DNA of 7,194 bases, taken from NCBI GenBank assembly GCA_902767235.1, contig CACXGR010000073.1, positions 1 through 7,194 of the forward strand, in the 5' to 3' direction. How positions within the stretch are numbered: the first letter of the stretch is position 1; each line of letters opens with the position of its first letter. Below are positions 1 through 6,097 of this stretch, one piece after another. The position numbers and the translations under genes were made by a program. The DNA comes from an uncultured Lachnospiraceae bacterium. Its GTDB lineage: Bacteria; Bacillota; Clostridia; Lachnospirales; Lachnospiraceae. The notes beneath the pieces are model-generated. The model was given only the letters and a program-made list of their open reading frames with translations. It did no database searches and was not told where the DNA came from.

Positions 1-474
1 AATGACGCACAGAAGAAGAAAGATCAGGACCGGCCCTATGCTTCTGTGCCGCTTCTCCGGGTAGTATTCTTCTTCCGGCTCCGGCGCAGGTTCTTCCACC
101 GGCGCAGGTTCCGGCTCCGGCGCAGGTTCTTCCACCGGCGCGGGTTCCGGCTCCGGCGCAGGTTCTTCCGCAGCCGGCTCCTCAGCAGCCGGCACCTCCT
201 CTGCAGGCTCTTCCGCAGGCGCAGGCTCGGGCTCCGTCAGAGGCTCTTCCGTGACCGGCTCCGCCTCTGCAGGCTCTTCCGTGACCGGCTCCGCCTCTGC
301 AAGCTCTTCCGCGACCGGCACCTCCTCTGCAGGCTCTTCCGCAGGCGCAGCTTCGGGCTCAGGCGCAGCTTCTGGCTCAGGCGCAGCTTCTGGCTCCGCC
401 GGGCGCTCCGGCTGCTGCGCAGCGGGCTCCTGATCCGGAACATCCTTTTTCTTTTTCCAAAAGAATATAGACAT
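1..474 (-). CDS. Pro/Glu/Ala-rich single-pass membrane protein, N-terminal part (gene runs off the window)
   Basis: The reading frame opens with ATG at 474 and stays open through base 1, giving 158 codons with no stop, so the gene is cut by the window edge. GGGAG lies 6 bases upstream of the ATG, a good ribosome binding site. The protein starts with a short basic stretch (MSIFFWKKKKD). Residues 14 to about 137 are almost only Pro, Glu, Ala, Val and Thr, built from tandem repeats of 6, 10 and 12 residues. A basic KRHR at 141-144 is followed by a hydrophobic run (IGPVLIFLLLCVI) that looks like the start of a membrane helix. The inferred topology is a cytoplasmic acidic arm, one membrane crossing, and an external domain beyond the window. 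It starts 44 bases after the transporter stop and may be co-transcribed. I do not recognise the family, and the missing C-terminal part would decide its function. Confidence 0.75.
   Translation of the reverse strand, partial: MSIFFWKKKKDVPDQEPAAQQPERPAEPEAAPEPEAAPEPEAAPAEEPAEEVPVAEELAEAEPVTEEPAEAEPVTEEPLTEPEPAPAEEPAEEVPAAEEPAAEEPAPEPEPAPVEEPAPEPEPAPVEEPAPEPEEEYYPEKRHRSIGPVLIFLLLCVI
89..160 (-). repeat. 36-bp tandem direct repeat, two copies
   Basis: Bases 89-124 and 125-160 are the same 36-base unit with a single difference (A at 106 against G at 142). Each encodes a 12-residue unit of the type APEPEPAPVEEP in the Pro/Glu-rich membrane protein. The length is a multiple of three, so gain or loss of a unit would keep the frame. 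Confidence 0.9.
241..330 (-). repeat. 30-bp tandem direct repeat, two identical copies plus one degenerate
   Basis: Bases 241-270 and 271-300 are identical. Bases 301-330 are a diverged third copy with a few substitutions. Each unit encodes ten residues of the type AEAEPVTEEP in the Pro/Glu-rich protein. Identical neighbouring copies suggest recent duplication or ongoing slippage. Confidence 0.9.
344..397 (-). repeat. 18-bp tandem direct repeat, three copies
   Basis: Three consecutive 18-base units (344-361, 362-379, 380-397) differ by only one base each. They encode the hexapeptide EPEAAP near the N-terminus of the Pro/Glu-rich protein. This unit differs from the 30-bp and 36-bp families downstream in the same gene. 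Confidence 0.88.
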
Positions 475-518
475 CTGTCTCTCCCATTTTCTGTGTGACC
501 GGTCCGATGCGCACGGCA

Positions 519-1874
519 TCAGATGACTCCCAGAATAAAGACCAGGATCACGATCAGCGGCAGAACATATGTTACATAGGGCCTCATCCAGCTTTGGACT
601 TTGGGGCCCTCTCCTTCATTTGCTTCTTTGACGAAGTTATCCCATCCCCAGCCATAGCGCATCGTACAGAATAGTACAAAGATGAACGCGCCGATGGGGA
701 GAATGTAGTTGCTGACGATCAGGTCCTCGAGATCAAGGATCGATGAGCCTTCACCCAGGGGCTGAAGGCCGGACAGCACGTTGAATCCGAGCGCGCAGGG
801 AAGCGAGAGAATGAACATGATGATCATGTTCAGATAACCCGATTTCTTGCGGCTCCAGCCGAACTGGTCCATGCACATGGCCATGATGTTCTCAAAGACG
901 GCCAGTACCGTGGAGAAGGAAGCAAAAGTCATGAAGACGAAGAACAGGCTCCCCCACAGTCTTCCCAGCTTCATGTTGTTGAAGATGTTGGGAAGCGTGA
1001 TAAAGATCAGGCTCGGACCGGCGTCCGGCTGCACGTTATAGGCAAAGCATGCCGGAAAGATGATCAGTCCCGAACAGATCGCCACAAAAGTATCCAGTAC
1101 GATGATGTAGATCGACTCGCCCATGAGCGCCTGGTCCTTGTCGATATAGCTTCCGAAGATCGCCATGGAGCCGATCCCGATACTGAGCGTAAAGAAAGCC
1201 TGGTTCATGGCGTTTACGATCACCTGGAAGATGCCGATCTCGGAGGCTCTCTCCAGACTGGGCTTTAAATAGAACTCCAGGCCCTTGCCGGCGCCCGGAA
1301 GGAAAATACTGTTGACAGCCAGTACCATCATGATCACGATCAGTGCGATCATCATCACTTTCGTCACTTTCTCCAGACCGTTCTGAAGTCCCTGGGAGTT
1401 TACGAAAAAGCCCAGGAAAACGACGGCCGCCATGCCGCCCACCTGAAGAGCGGGATTGGCGAGACCGGCGCTGAAAGCTTCCGCCACCTGTTCGGAGCTG
1501 AGATTGTCAAAGCTTCCCATCGCCGTCCGGAAGAAGTATTGGAGCATCCATCCCGCCACGGTGGTGTAGTACATCATCAGCAGGTAGTTTCCGATCATGC
1601 ACACGTAACCGTGGAGATGCCACTTGCTGCCCTTGGGTTCCAGTTCCTGGAACATCTTTACCGGGCTCTTCTTGGCGGCACGGCCCAGGGCGAATTCCAT
1701 GGTCATGGCCGGCAGGCCCAGAACGATCAGGAAAAACAGATAAACCAATACAAACAATCCTCCTCCGCTCTGTCCGCAGAGATAAGGAAATTTCCACACA
1801 TTGCCGATACCGATCGCGCATCCTGCACTGATCAGAATGAACCCCAAACGACTACCCAGATTTTCACGCTGCAT
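519..1874 (-). CDS. Sodium-dependent amino-acid transporter of the neurotransmitter:sodium symporter (NSS/SNF) family
   Basis: This 451-residue inner-membrane protein should import an amino acid together with sodium ions, using the LeuT fold. Helix 1 carries the unwound ion-binding signature IGIGNVWKFPYL (residues 21-32), where N25 matches the Na1 ligand of LeuT. Helix 3 has the Tyr pair 102-103 near the substrate gate. Helix 6 has FFTLSIGIG (227-235), close to the LeuT substrate-site motif. Helix 8 has Ser321-Thr322 at the usual Na2 position. I count about 11 membrane helices, as in MhsT-like bacterial members, and the length is typical. The ATG at 1874 is preceded by AGGAG at 1886-1890, which overlaps the stop codon of the small upstream gene, so the two are probably translationally linked. 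The substrate cannot be read from sequence; hydrophobic or aromatic amino acids are common for the family. The family call is secure. Confidence 0.96.
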   Translation of the reverse strand: MQRENLGSRLGFILISAGCAIGIGNVWKFPYLCGQSGGGLFVLVYLFFLIVLGLPAMTMEFALGRAAKKSPVKMFQELEPKGSKWHLHGYVCMIGNYLLMMYYTTVAGWMLQYFFRTAMGSFDNLSSEQVAEAFSAGLANPALQVGGMAAVVFLGFFVNSQGLQNGLEKVTKVMMIALIVIMMVLAVNSIFLPGAGKGLEFYLKPSLERASEIGIFQVIVNAMNQAFFTLSIGIGSMAIFGSYIDKDQALMGESIYIIVLDTFVAICSGLIIFPACFAYNVQPDAGPSLIFITLPNIFNNMKLGRLWGSLFFVFMTFASFSTVLAVFENIMAMCMDQFGWSRKKSGYLNMIIMFILSLPCALGFNVLSGLQPLGEGSSILDLEDLIVSNYILPIGAFIFVLFCTMRYGWGWDNFVKEANEGEGPKVQSWMRPYVTYVLPLIVILVFILGVI

Positions 1875-1889
1875 TTTCAGTTACTCTCC

Positions 1890-2255
1890 TTACTGTCCGT
1901 TCTTATTCGCTTCCTCACCATTTTCGGCGGGCTGCTCCGCCTCTGCGGCAGGTGTCTCCTCCTGCTTCTGAGCGGCGGGCTGCTCCGCCTCCGCGGCAGG
2001 CGTCTCCTCCTGTGTCTGAGCGGCGGTCTCCGCCGTAGTCTGTGCAGCCGCATCTGCTGCATTCTGACCTCCGCCCTTGCCCGTCCGGAGCTGTTCCACA
2101 TATACAACGCAGAGGATCAGAATGAGTGCAACGATGACAAAATATACCTTTGCCTTGTTGCTGATCCCGATCGTCTCTTGATCCTTCCCGCTGCTCTCCG
2201 TGTTCGCTTTCTTAAAGAACGTTATTTTTCTGCCGGCGGCCTCCCGATCGATCAT
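1890..2255 (-). CDS. Small single-pass membrane protein with Ala/Glu/Gln-rich repeat tail
   Basis: This is a protein of 121 residues that I do not recognise. The N-terminus (1-35) is polar and basic and should be cytoplasmic. Residues 36-53 form one hydrophobic membrane helix (VYFVIVALILILCVVYV). The rest (about 54-121) is low-complexity Ala, Glu, Gln and Thr, probably outside the membrane and disordered or helical, with a 16-residue duplication around QEETPAAEAEQPA. The ATG at 2255 is chosen because AGAAGGA lies just upstream; the same frame is open to another start at 2309, but that adds a poor 18-residue leader and lacks such a site. The stop is 15 bases from the transporter start and overlaps its ribosome binding site. 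Co-expression suggests an accessory or envelope role next to the symporter, but this is only context. It is not a long signal-peptide protein, since there is no cleavage site or lipobox. Confidence 0.75.
   Translation of the reverse strand: MIDREAAGRKITFFKKANTESSGKDQETIGISNKAKVYFVIVALILILCVVYVEQLRTGKGGGQNAADAAAQTTAETAAQTQEETPAAEAEQPAAQKQEETPAAEAEQPAENGEEANKNGQ
1925..2020 (-). repeat. 48-bp tandem direct repeat, two copies
   Basis: Bases 1925-1972 and 1973-2020 are the same 48-base unit with a few substitutions, followed by the start of a third unit. It encodes the 16-residue duplication in the tail of the small membrane protein. Frame is kept. Confidence 0.85.
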
Positions 2256-2302
2256 TTTGTGTTCCTTCTTTCTATTACAAAATCTTTTGGACCAAATCCA
2301 AG

Positions 2303-2327
2303 AGGGCATGCGCTTTCTTCATGCCCT
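2303..2327 (-). other. Hairpin (8-bp perfect stem) in the gap after hslO
   Basis: AGGGCATG at 2303-2310 is the exact reverse complement of CATGCCCT at 2320-2327, with a 9-base loop. In minus-strand RNA it would lie after the hslO stop and in the leader of the small membrane-protein gene. No clear U-tract follows it, so it is a weak terminator candidate. It may instead be a leader structure downstream of the predicted promoter. Confidence 0.4.
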
Positions 2328-2336
2328 TAGTCTAGT

Positions 2337-2345
2337 ATTGTACCA
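2337..2345 (-). promoter_or_regulatory. Candidate extended -10 promoter for the small membrane protein and transporter genes
   Basis: On the minus strand this reads TGGTACAAT, that is an extended -10 (TG, one base, TACAAT). The start of transcription would be near 2330, about 75 bases before the ATG at 2255. The -35 region is poor: at a 16-base spacing it reads GTGAGT, matching only the central TGA of the consensus. The site sits in the only gap of more than about 70 bases between genes in the window, which supports it. It is a prediction by eye. Confidence 0.4.
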
Positions 2346-2360
2346 TGAACCGCACGAAAC

Positions 2361-3248
2361 TCACGCATTTTTTTCGGTTTTTCGCAATACTTCCTTCAGT
2401 TCTTCCGGCGTAAAGGCATATTTCTTTCCGCAGAACTGGCACTCGATCTCCACGGGCTCGCCGTCGTCGACGATCTTCTGCATCTCGTCGCGTCCCAGAA
2501 GGACCAGCGCTCTCTCATATCTCTCTTTCCCGCAGTTGCAGCGAAATTCCACCGGCATCCGGTCGGTGATCACCGGGTCCAGCCCCTTCAGCACCTTCTC
2601 CAGCATCATTTCCGGCGTATCGCCCGCCGACAGCATCTTGGTGACGGCTTCAATGCCGCCCAGGTTCTTCTCCAGCGCTGCGATCGTCTCTTCCTCCGCG
2701 AAGGGCATCAGCTGGACGATAAATCCGCCGGCCTCCATCACGCGGTTCTCCTTGGTATTGACCAGAACGCCCAGTCCGACCGAAGAGGGGATCTGCTCGG
2801 ATACGGCGTAGTAGTATGTGATGTCCTCGGCGATCTCTCCCGTCTGAATGGCCGTCTGTCCCACATAGGGGTCTTTCATTCCCATGTCGCGGATGACAGT
2901 GAGGGTTCCCCTTCCCACTGCGCCGCCGACGTTGAGGTGCCCGTACGCATTGTTGGGCAGGTACACCTTGGGATTCTGCACATATCCCTTCACGCCGCCG
3001 TTGTTGTCCGCCGTGACCAGGATCCGTCCGATCGGTCCGTCTCCGTCGATCTGGATGGTCAGAAGATCCGAGGGTCCTTTGAGCATATCGGCCATCATGA
3101 GCGCGGCGCTCATGGAACGGCCCAGCGCGGCAGCCGCCACCGGCGAGAGATCGTGGGCCTTTCTCGCATACTCGGCAATGTCTTTGGATGTAACCGCGAA
3201 AGCGCGGACCTGCGCGTTCGCGGCGGTTGCTCTGATCATATAGTCCAT
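2361..3248 (-). CDS. hslO: Hsp33 family redox-regulated molecular chaperone HslO
   Basis: This cytoplasmic holdase is activated by oxidative stress: in the reduced form four cysteines bind zinc, and oxidation forms disulfides that unfold the C-terminal switch and expose client-binding surface. The 295-residue length is typical. The N-terminus (MDYMIRATAANAQVRAFAVT) matches the family start, and GDGPIG near 69-74 and NVGGAVGRGTLTV near 106-118 are typical core motifs. The zinc switch is complete, with C237-x-C239 and C270-x2-C273 separated by 30 residues. The start at 3248 is preferred over an open frame reaching 3383, because the extra residues overlap the glycosyltransferase gene and have no family resemblance. 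AAGGAG lies 13 bases upstream at 3262-3267, a rather long spacing. The gene begins 10 bases after the glycosyltransferase stop, so it is likely the last gene of that transcript. Confidence 0.97.
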   Translation of the reverse strand: MDYMIRATAANAQVRAFAVTSKDIAEYARKAHDLSPVAAAALGRSMSAALMMADMLKGPSDLLTIQIDGDGPIGRILVTADNNGGVKGYVQNPKVYLPNNAYGHLNVGGAVGRGTLTVIRDMGMKDPYVGQTAIQTGEIAEDITYYYAVSEQIPSSVGLGVLVNTKENRVMEAGGFIVQLMPFAEEETIAALEKNLGGIEAVTKMLSAGDTPEMMLEKVLKGLDPVITDRMPVEFRCNCGKERYERALVLLGRDEMQKIVDDGEPVEIECQFCGKKYAFTPEELKEVLRKTEKNA

Positions 3249-3258
3249 GTTTGTACTG

Positions 3259-4263
3259 TCACTCCTTTTTTGCCTTTTGGGCGTCGGTATTTTGGCCCGG
3301 GCTGTCTTTGGACGCGTCCCAGGTCCTGTCACTGATGATGAAGCGCGGCCTCTGTTTGGTCTCCATGTAGGTCTTTCCCACATACTCTCCGATGACGCCC
3401 AGACTCAGCAGCTGGATCCCGCCCAGGAAACAGATGATGCTGGTCATACTGGCCCAGCCCGCCACCGTCCTTCCCAGGATATGGGCGATGATCGACCACA
3501 GGACGCCCATGAAGCTGATCAGCGCCACGATGCCGCCCAATCCGGTGATCAGGTGGATCGGTTTAATGCTCAGGCTCGTGATGCCGTCAAAGGCCAGGGC
3601 CAGCATCTTGCGGAGCGGATAGTGGCTCTCGCCCGCCAGTCTCTCTTGTCTGCTGTAGTAGACGCTGGTGCTCTTGAAGCCGACCAGCGGGAACATGCCT
3701 CTCAGATAGAGGTTGACCTCTTTAAAATTTTCGAATTCCTTAATGACCCTCGCGGAGACAAGGCGGTAGTCCGCATGGTTGTAGACCACCTCCGCGCCCA
3801 GGGCCTCCAGTATTTTGTAATAGCCCTGCGCCGTGCTTCTCTTAAACCATGTATCCGTACCCCTGTCGGACCGGACGCCGTATACGATCTCGCATCCGTC
3901 CAAATAGGCGTCCACCATATCGTCCATCGCACTTAAGTCGTCCTGCCCGTCGCAGTCGATGGTGATCGTGATATCACAGCTGTCCTTCGCCTCCATCATG
4001 CCGGCCACCAGCGCGTTCTGATGCCCCCGGTTGCGGCTCTGGCTGATCCCAATATAATGAGGATCTGTGTCCGCCAGCCGGCAGATGATCTCCCAGGTGC
4101 TGTCCCGGGAGCCGTCATTGACAAAGAGGATCCGGCTGCTGTCGTCCACGCGGCCGCTCCCGATCAGCGACCGGAGCTTGTCCCCAAACATCGGCGCCGT
4201 CACCGGCAGGACCTCCTGTTCGTTATAACAAGGTATGATGATCCACAAAACGGGCCTGTTCAA
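3259..4263 (-). CDS. Family 2 glycosyltransferase, DPM1/GtrB-like polyprenyl-phosphate sugar transferase
   Basis: This enzyme of 334 residues should move a sugar from a nucleotide donor to a polyprenyl (undecaprenyl) phosphate on the cytoplasmic membrane face. The GT-A domain shows PCYNE (11-15), VNDGSRDST (48-56) and the metal-binding region DCDGQDD (103-109). Residues 188-226 resemble the conserved RGMFPLVGF and AGESHYPLRKMLALAFDGIT blocks of GtrB/CsbB-type enzymes. Two membrane helices follow (about 236-262 and 270-293), then a polar tail of some 24 residues. The start is TTG at 4263, with a strong AGGAGG at 4275-4280 eleven bases upstream; an in-frame stop just before the site leaves no upstream ATG. 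The usual partners, a GtrA-like flippase and a membrane sugar transferase, are not visible here, so the final acceptor is unknown. Donor sugar (glucose, mannose or other) cannot be told. Confidence 0.93.
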   Translation of the reverse strand: MNRPVLWIIIPCYNEQEVLPVTAPMFGDKLRSLIGSGRVDDSSRILFVNDGSRDSTWEIICRLADTDPHYIGISQSRNRGHQNALVAGMMEAKDSCDITITIDCDGQDDLSAMDDMVDAYLDGCEIVYGVRSDRGTDTWFKRSTAQGYYKILEALGAEVVYNHADYRLVSARVIKEFENFKEVNLYLRGMFPLVGFKSTSVYYSRQERLAGESHYPLRKMLALAFDGITSLSIKPIHLITGLGGIVALISFMGVLWSIIAHILGRTVAGWASMTSIICFLGGIQLLSLGVIGEYVGKTYMETKQRPRFIISDRTWDASKDSPGQNTDAQKAKKE

Positions 4264-4288
4264 AATACCGCTTCCCTCCTGATCTCAC

Positions 4289-4314
4289 GGACCTCCGGAT
4301 ACGTCCGGCTGTCC
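4289..4314 (-). other. Intercistronic hairpin between glucosidase and glycosyltransferase genes
   Basis: The 26-base element pairs GGAC with GTCC, then CCGGA with TCCGG, across a symmetric AG/AG internal loop and a 4-base apical loop. On the minus-strand transcript no T-run follows, so it is unlikely to stop transcription. A 5'-to-3' T-rich stretch follows it only on the plus strand, where no gene needs terminating. It may set mRNA stability between the two genes. Confidence 0.4.
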
Positions 4315-4330
4315 TTTTCCTTCCGAATGC

Positions 4331-6025
4331 TTATTCCAGCACTGCCACTGCCGACTGCAGGCCTTCCAGATGCAGGGTCCCGTCTTCGATCACCGGGCTT
4401 CCGCCTCCGGAGAGGATCACGCGGCCGCCCCTGAAGGGCTTTCCGTCCGCGTCCGCGGGCAGTGCGATCTGCCTCGCCTCCGTGTTGAAATTGGCCGCCA
4501 CCAGAATAGCCTGACCGTCCCCTCTTCTCACATAGGCGATCACGTTGTGCGCATCTCTGCTCACAGGCTCGAAGTCCCCGTAGACCAGCGTCTCCTTGAA
4601 GGCCGGGTCCTTGCGGAGCGCGATCAGCTTTCTGTAGTGCGCCAGTACCGAGTCGCTGCGGCCCTCCTGCTCCTGCACATTGATCTCTCTGTAACAGGGA
4701 TTCTCCTTGAGCCAGGGCTCCCCCGCCGTAAAGCCGGCGTGCTTCCCCGCGCTCCACTGCATAGGCGTGCGCGCGTTGTCCCGGCTGTGATAGGACAGGC
4801 TCTCCAGCGCTTTTTCTTTGGAAATGCCCGCGTCGATCGCTACCTGATAGGCGTCGATCGAAGAGATGTCGTCCAGCTCCTCAACGGTCCTGATCTTCTT
4901 GTTCTCCATTCCGATCTCCTGCCCCTGGTAGATAAAGGGCAGTCCCCGGCGGAGAAAATATACCGTGGCCAGCGCTTTTTTGGAAGATTCGCATCGGATC
5001 TCATCGGGAAGGTATCGGCTGGCCCCCCTGGGCTCGTCGTGGTTCTCGATGATCGTGGAGTAAAAGCCGATGTCCCCGATCTTTTCCTGCGCGCCGAAGA
5101 TGCAGTTCTTGTAGGCATCCAGGTCGATGCGCTTTGCATCGAACCAGCCCTTTTCGCTGTGTCCGTAGATCTCCGCCGAGAAGTCAAACATGCTGGAGAA
5201 ATATCCGTTCTCGCCGATAAAGAGCGGCAGTTCGTCACTTTTCTCATTGAAGACCTCGCCGACAGTGAAAGCGTCGTAGGGTGCGAAGGCCTTGTCCCGC
5301 ATCTCGCCCAGAAATTCGCCGATCCCCTCCGCTTCCCGCAGCATGTTGTGAACGGTGGACAGGCCGTCCTCCCTGTCCGCGGGATAGTCGCGAAAGACCG
5401 CCGGCTTCTTGATGTTGATGATGGCGTCGATGCGGAATCCTCCGATCCCCTTTTCCATCCACCAGCGGATGTTCTTATATACTTCCTCCCTGACCTCGGG
5501 GTTCTCCCAGTTCAGGTCAGGCTGCTTCTTATGGAATACATGCAGATAGAGCTTGTCCGTTCCGGGCAGCTCCGCCCAGCAGGGTCCGCCAAAATAGGAT
5601 CTCCAGTTGGTGGGCAGCTTCCCGTCGGGATCTTTGTCCCGCAGGTAGAAGAACTTGCCGTACTTTCCCTCCGGGTCCTCACAGGCTCTGCGGAACCACT
5701 CGTGCTCGTCCGAACAGTGGTTGACCACCAGGTCCATGAGGATCGTCATGTCCCTCTTTTTTGCCTCCGCGATCAGCTCCTCCATGTCCTGCATGGTGCC
5801 AAAGCGGGGATCGATGGCATAATAGTCGGAGATATCGTATCCCTCGTCCGCCAGGGGGGACCGGTAGATGGGGGAGAGCCAGACGATATCGACGCCCAGC
5901 CACTTCAGATAATCCAATTTGCTGATGATCCCCTTCAGGTCTCCGATGCCGTCCCCGTTGCTGTCCATAAAACTCTTGGGATAGATCTGATAGGCGACTT
6001 TGTCATGCCACCATTTTCTCTCCAT
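4331..6025 (-). CDS. GH13 alpha-glucosidase / oligo-1,6-glucosidase-type enzyme
   Basis: The product of 564 residues lacks a signal peptide, so it should act in the cytoplasm, releasing glucose from short alpha-glucans. All GH13 catalytic regions are present: DLVVNH (98-103), GFRIDAI (196-202) with nucleophile D200, TVGEVF with acid/base E257, and ENHDEP with D330. QPDLNWENP (168-176) and the calcium-type loop DSNGDGIGDL (21-30) place it near the oligo-1,6-glucosidase, dextran glucosidase and trehalose-6-phosphate hydrolase group. NARTPMQW (417-424) and a C-terminal beta domain follow. The residue after the nucleophile is Ala, not the Val usual for alpha-1,6-preferring members, which leans toward alpha-1,4 substrates. 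I set the start at 6025, because GGAGG lies 6 bases upstream; an ATG at 6031 directly abuts GGAGG and is less likely. There is no sugar transporter or regulator beside it. Confidence 0.95.
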   Translation of the reverse strand: MERKWWHDKVAYQIYPKSFMDSNGDGIGDLKGIISKLDYLKWLGVDIVWLSPIYRSPLADEGYDISDYYAIDPRFGTMQDMEELIAEAKKRDMTILMDLVVNHCSDEHEWFRRACEDPEGKYGKFFYLRDKDPDGKLPTNWRSYFGGPCWAELPGTDKLYLHVFHKKQPDLNWENPEVREEVYKNIRWWMEKGIGGFRIDAIINIKKPAVFRDYPADREDGLSTVHNMLREAEGIGEFLGEMRDKAFAPYDAFTVGEVFNEKSDELPLFIGENGYFSSMFDFSAEIYGHSEKGWFDAKRIDLDAYKNCIFGAQEKIGDIGFYSTIIENHDEPRGASRYLPDEIRCESSKKALATVYFLRRGLPFIYQGQEIGMENKKIRTVEELDDISSIDAYQVAIDAGISKEKALESLSYHSRDNARTPMQWSAGKHAGFTAGEPWLKENPCYREINVQEQEGRSDSVLAHYRKLIALRKDPAFKETLVYGDFEPVSRDAHNVIAYVRRGDGQAILVAANFNTEARQIALPADADGKPFRGGRVILSGGGSPVIEDGTLHLEGLQSAVAVLE

Positions 6026-6039
6026 GTTCATCCTCCGTA

Positions 6040-6097
6040 TTTCAAAGATCGTTCAGGCGTGGTCCGGCACCCCTGTGCTGCCCTCTTTTCAAAGATC
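6040..6097 (-). repeat. 11-bp direct repeat pair flanking the lipoprotein-glucosidase gap
   Basis: On the minus strand GATCTTTGAAA occurs twice, at 6087-6097 (overlapping the lipoprotein stop codon) and 6040-6050 (just before the glucosidase ribosome binding site), 47 bases apart. It could be a regulator site or a trace of duplication. Coincidence is also possible. Confidence 0.4.

Noticed and set aside
241..397. Possible CRISPR-like array
   Set aside because: The repeats are directly adjacent with no unique spacers, keep a coding frame and encode a repetitive protein.
46..498. Plus-strand Arg/Leu/Phe-rich open frame
   Set aside because: It is antisense to the Pro/Glu-rich membrane protein, which has a proper ribosome binding site and a sensible topology. 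The Arg-rich composition is a repeat artefact.
475..521. Inverted repeat GATGC/GCATC at 506-520 as transporter terminator
   Set aside because: The stem is only 5 bp, overlaps the stop codon and has no following T-run, so it is not convincing as a terminator.
1539..2330. Plus-strand open frame of 263 codons spanning the small gene and the transporter 5' end
   Set aside because: It covers two minus-strand genes with ribosome binding sites and shows no family motif.
3249..3383. Upstream extension of hslO by 45 codons
   Set aside because: It overlaps the end of the glycosyltransferase gene, has no family similarity, and the family-typical N-terminus begins at 3248.
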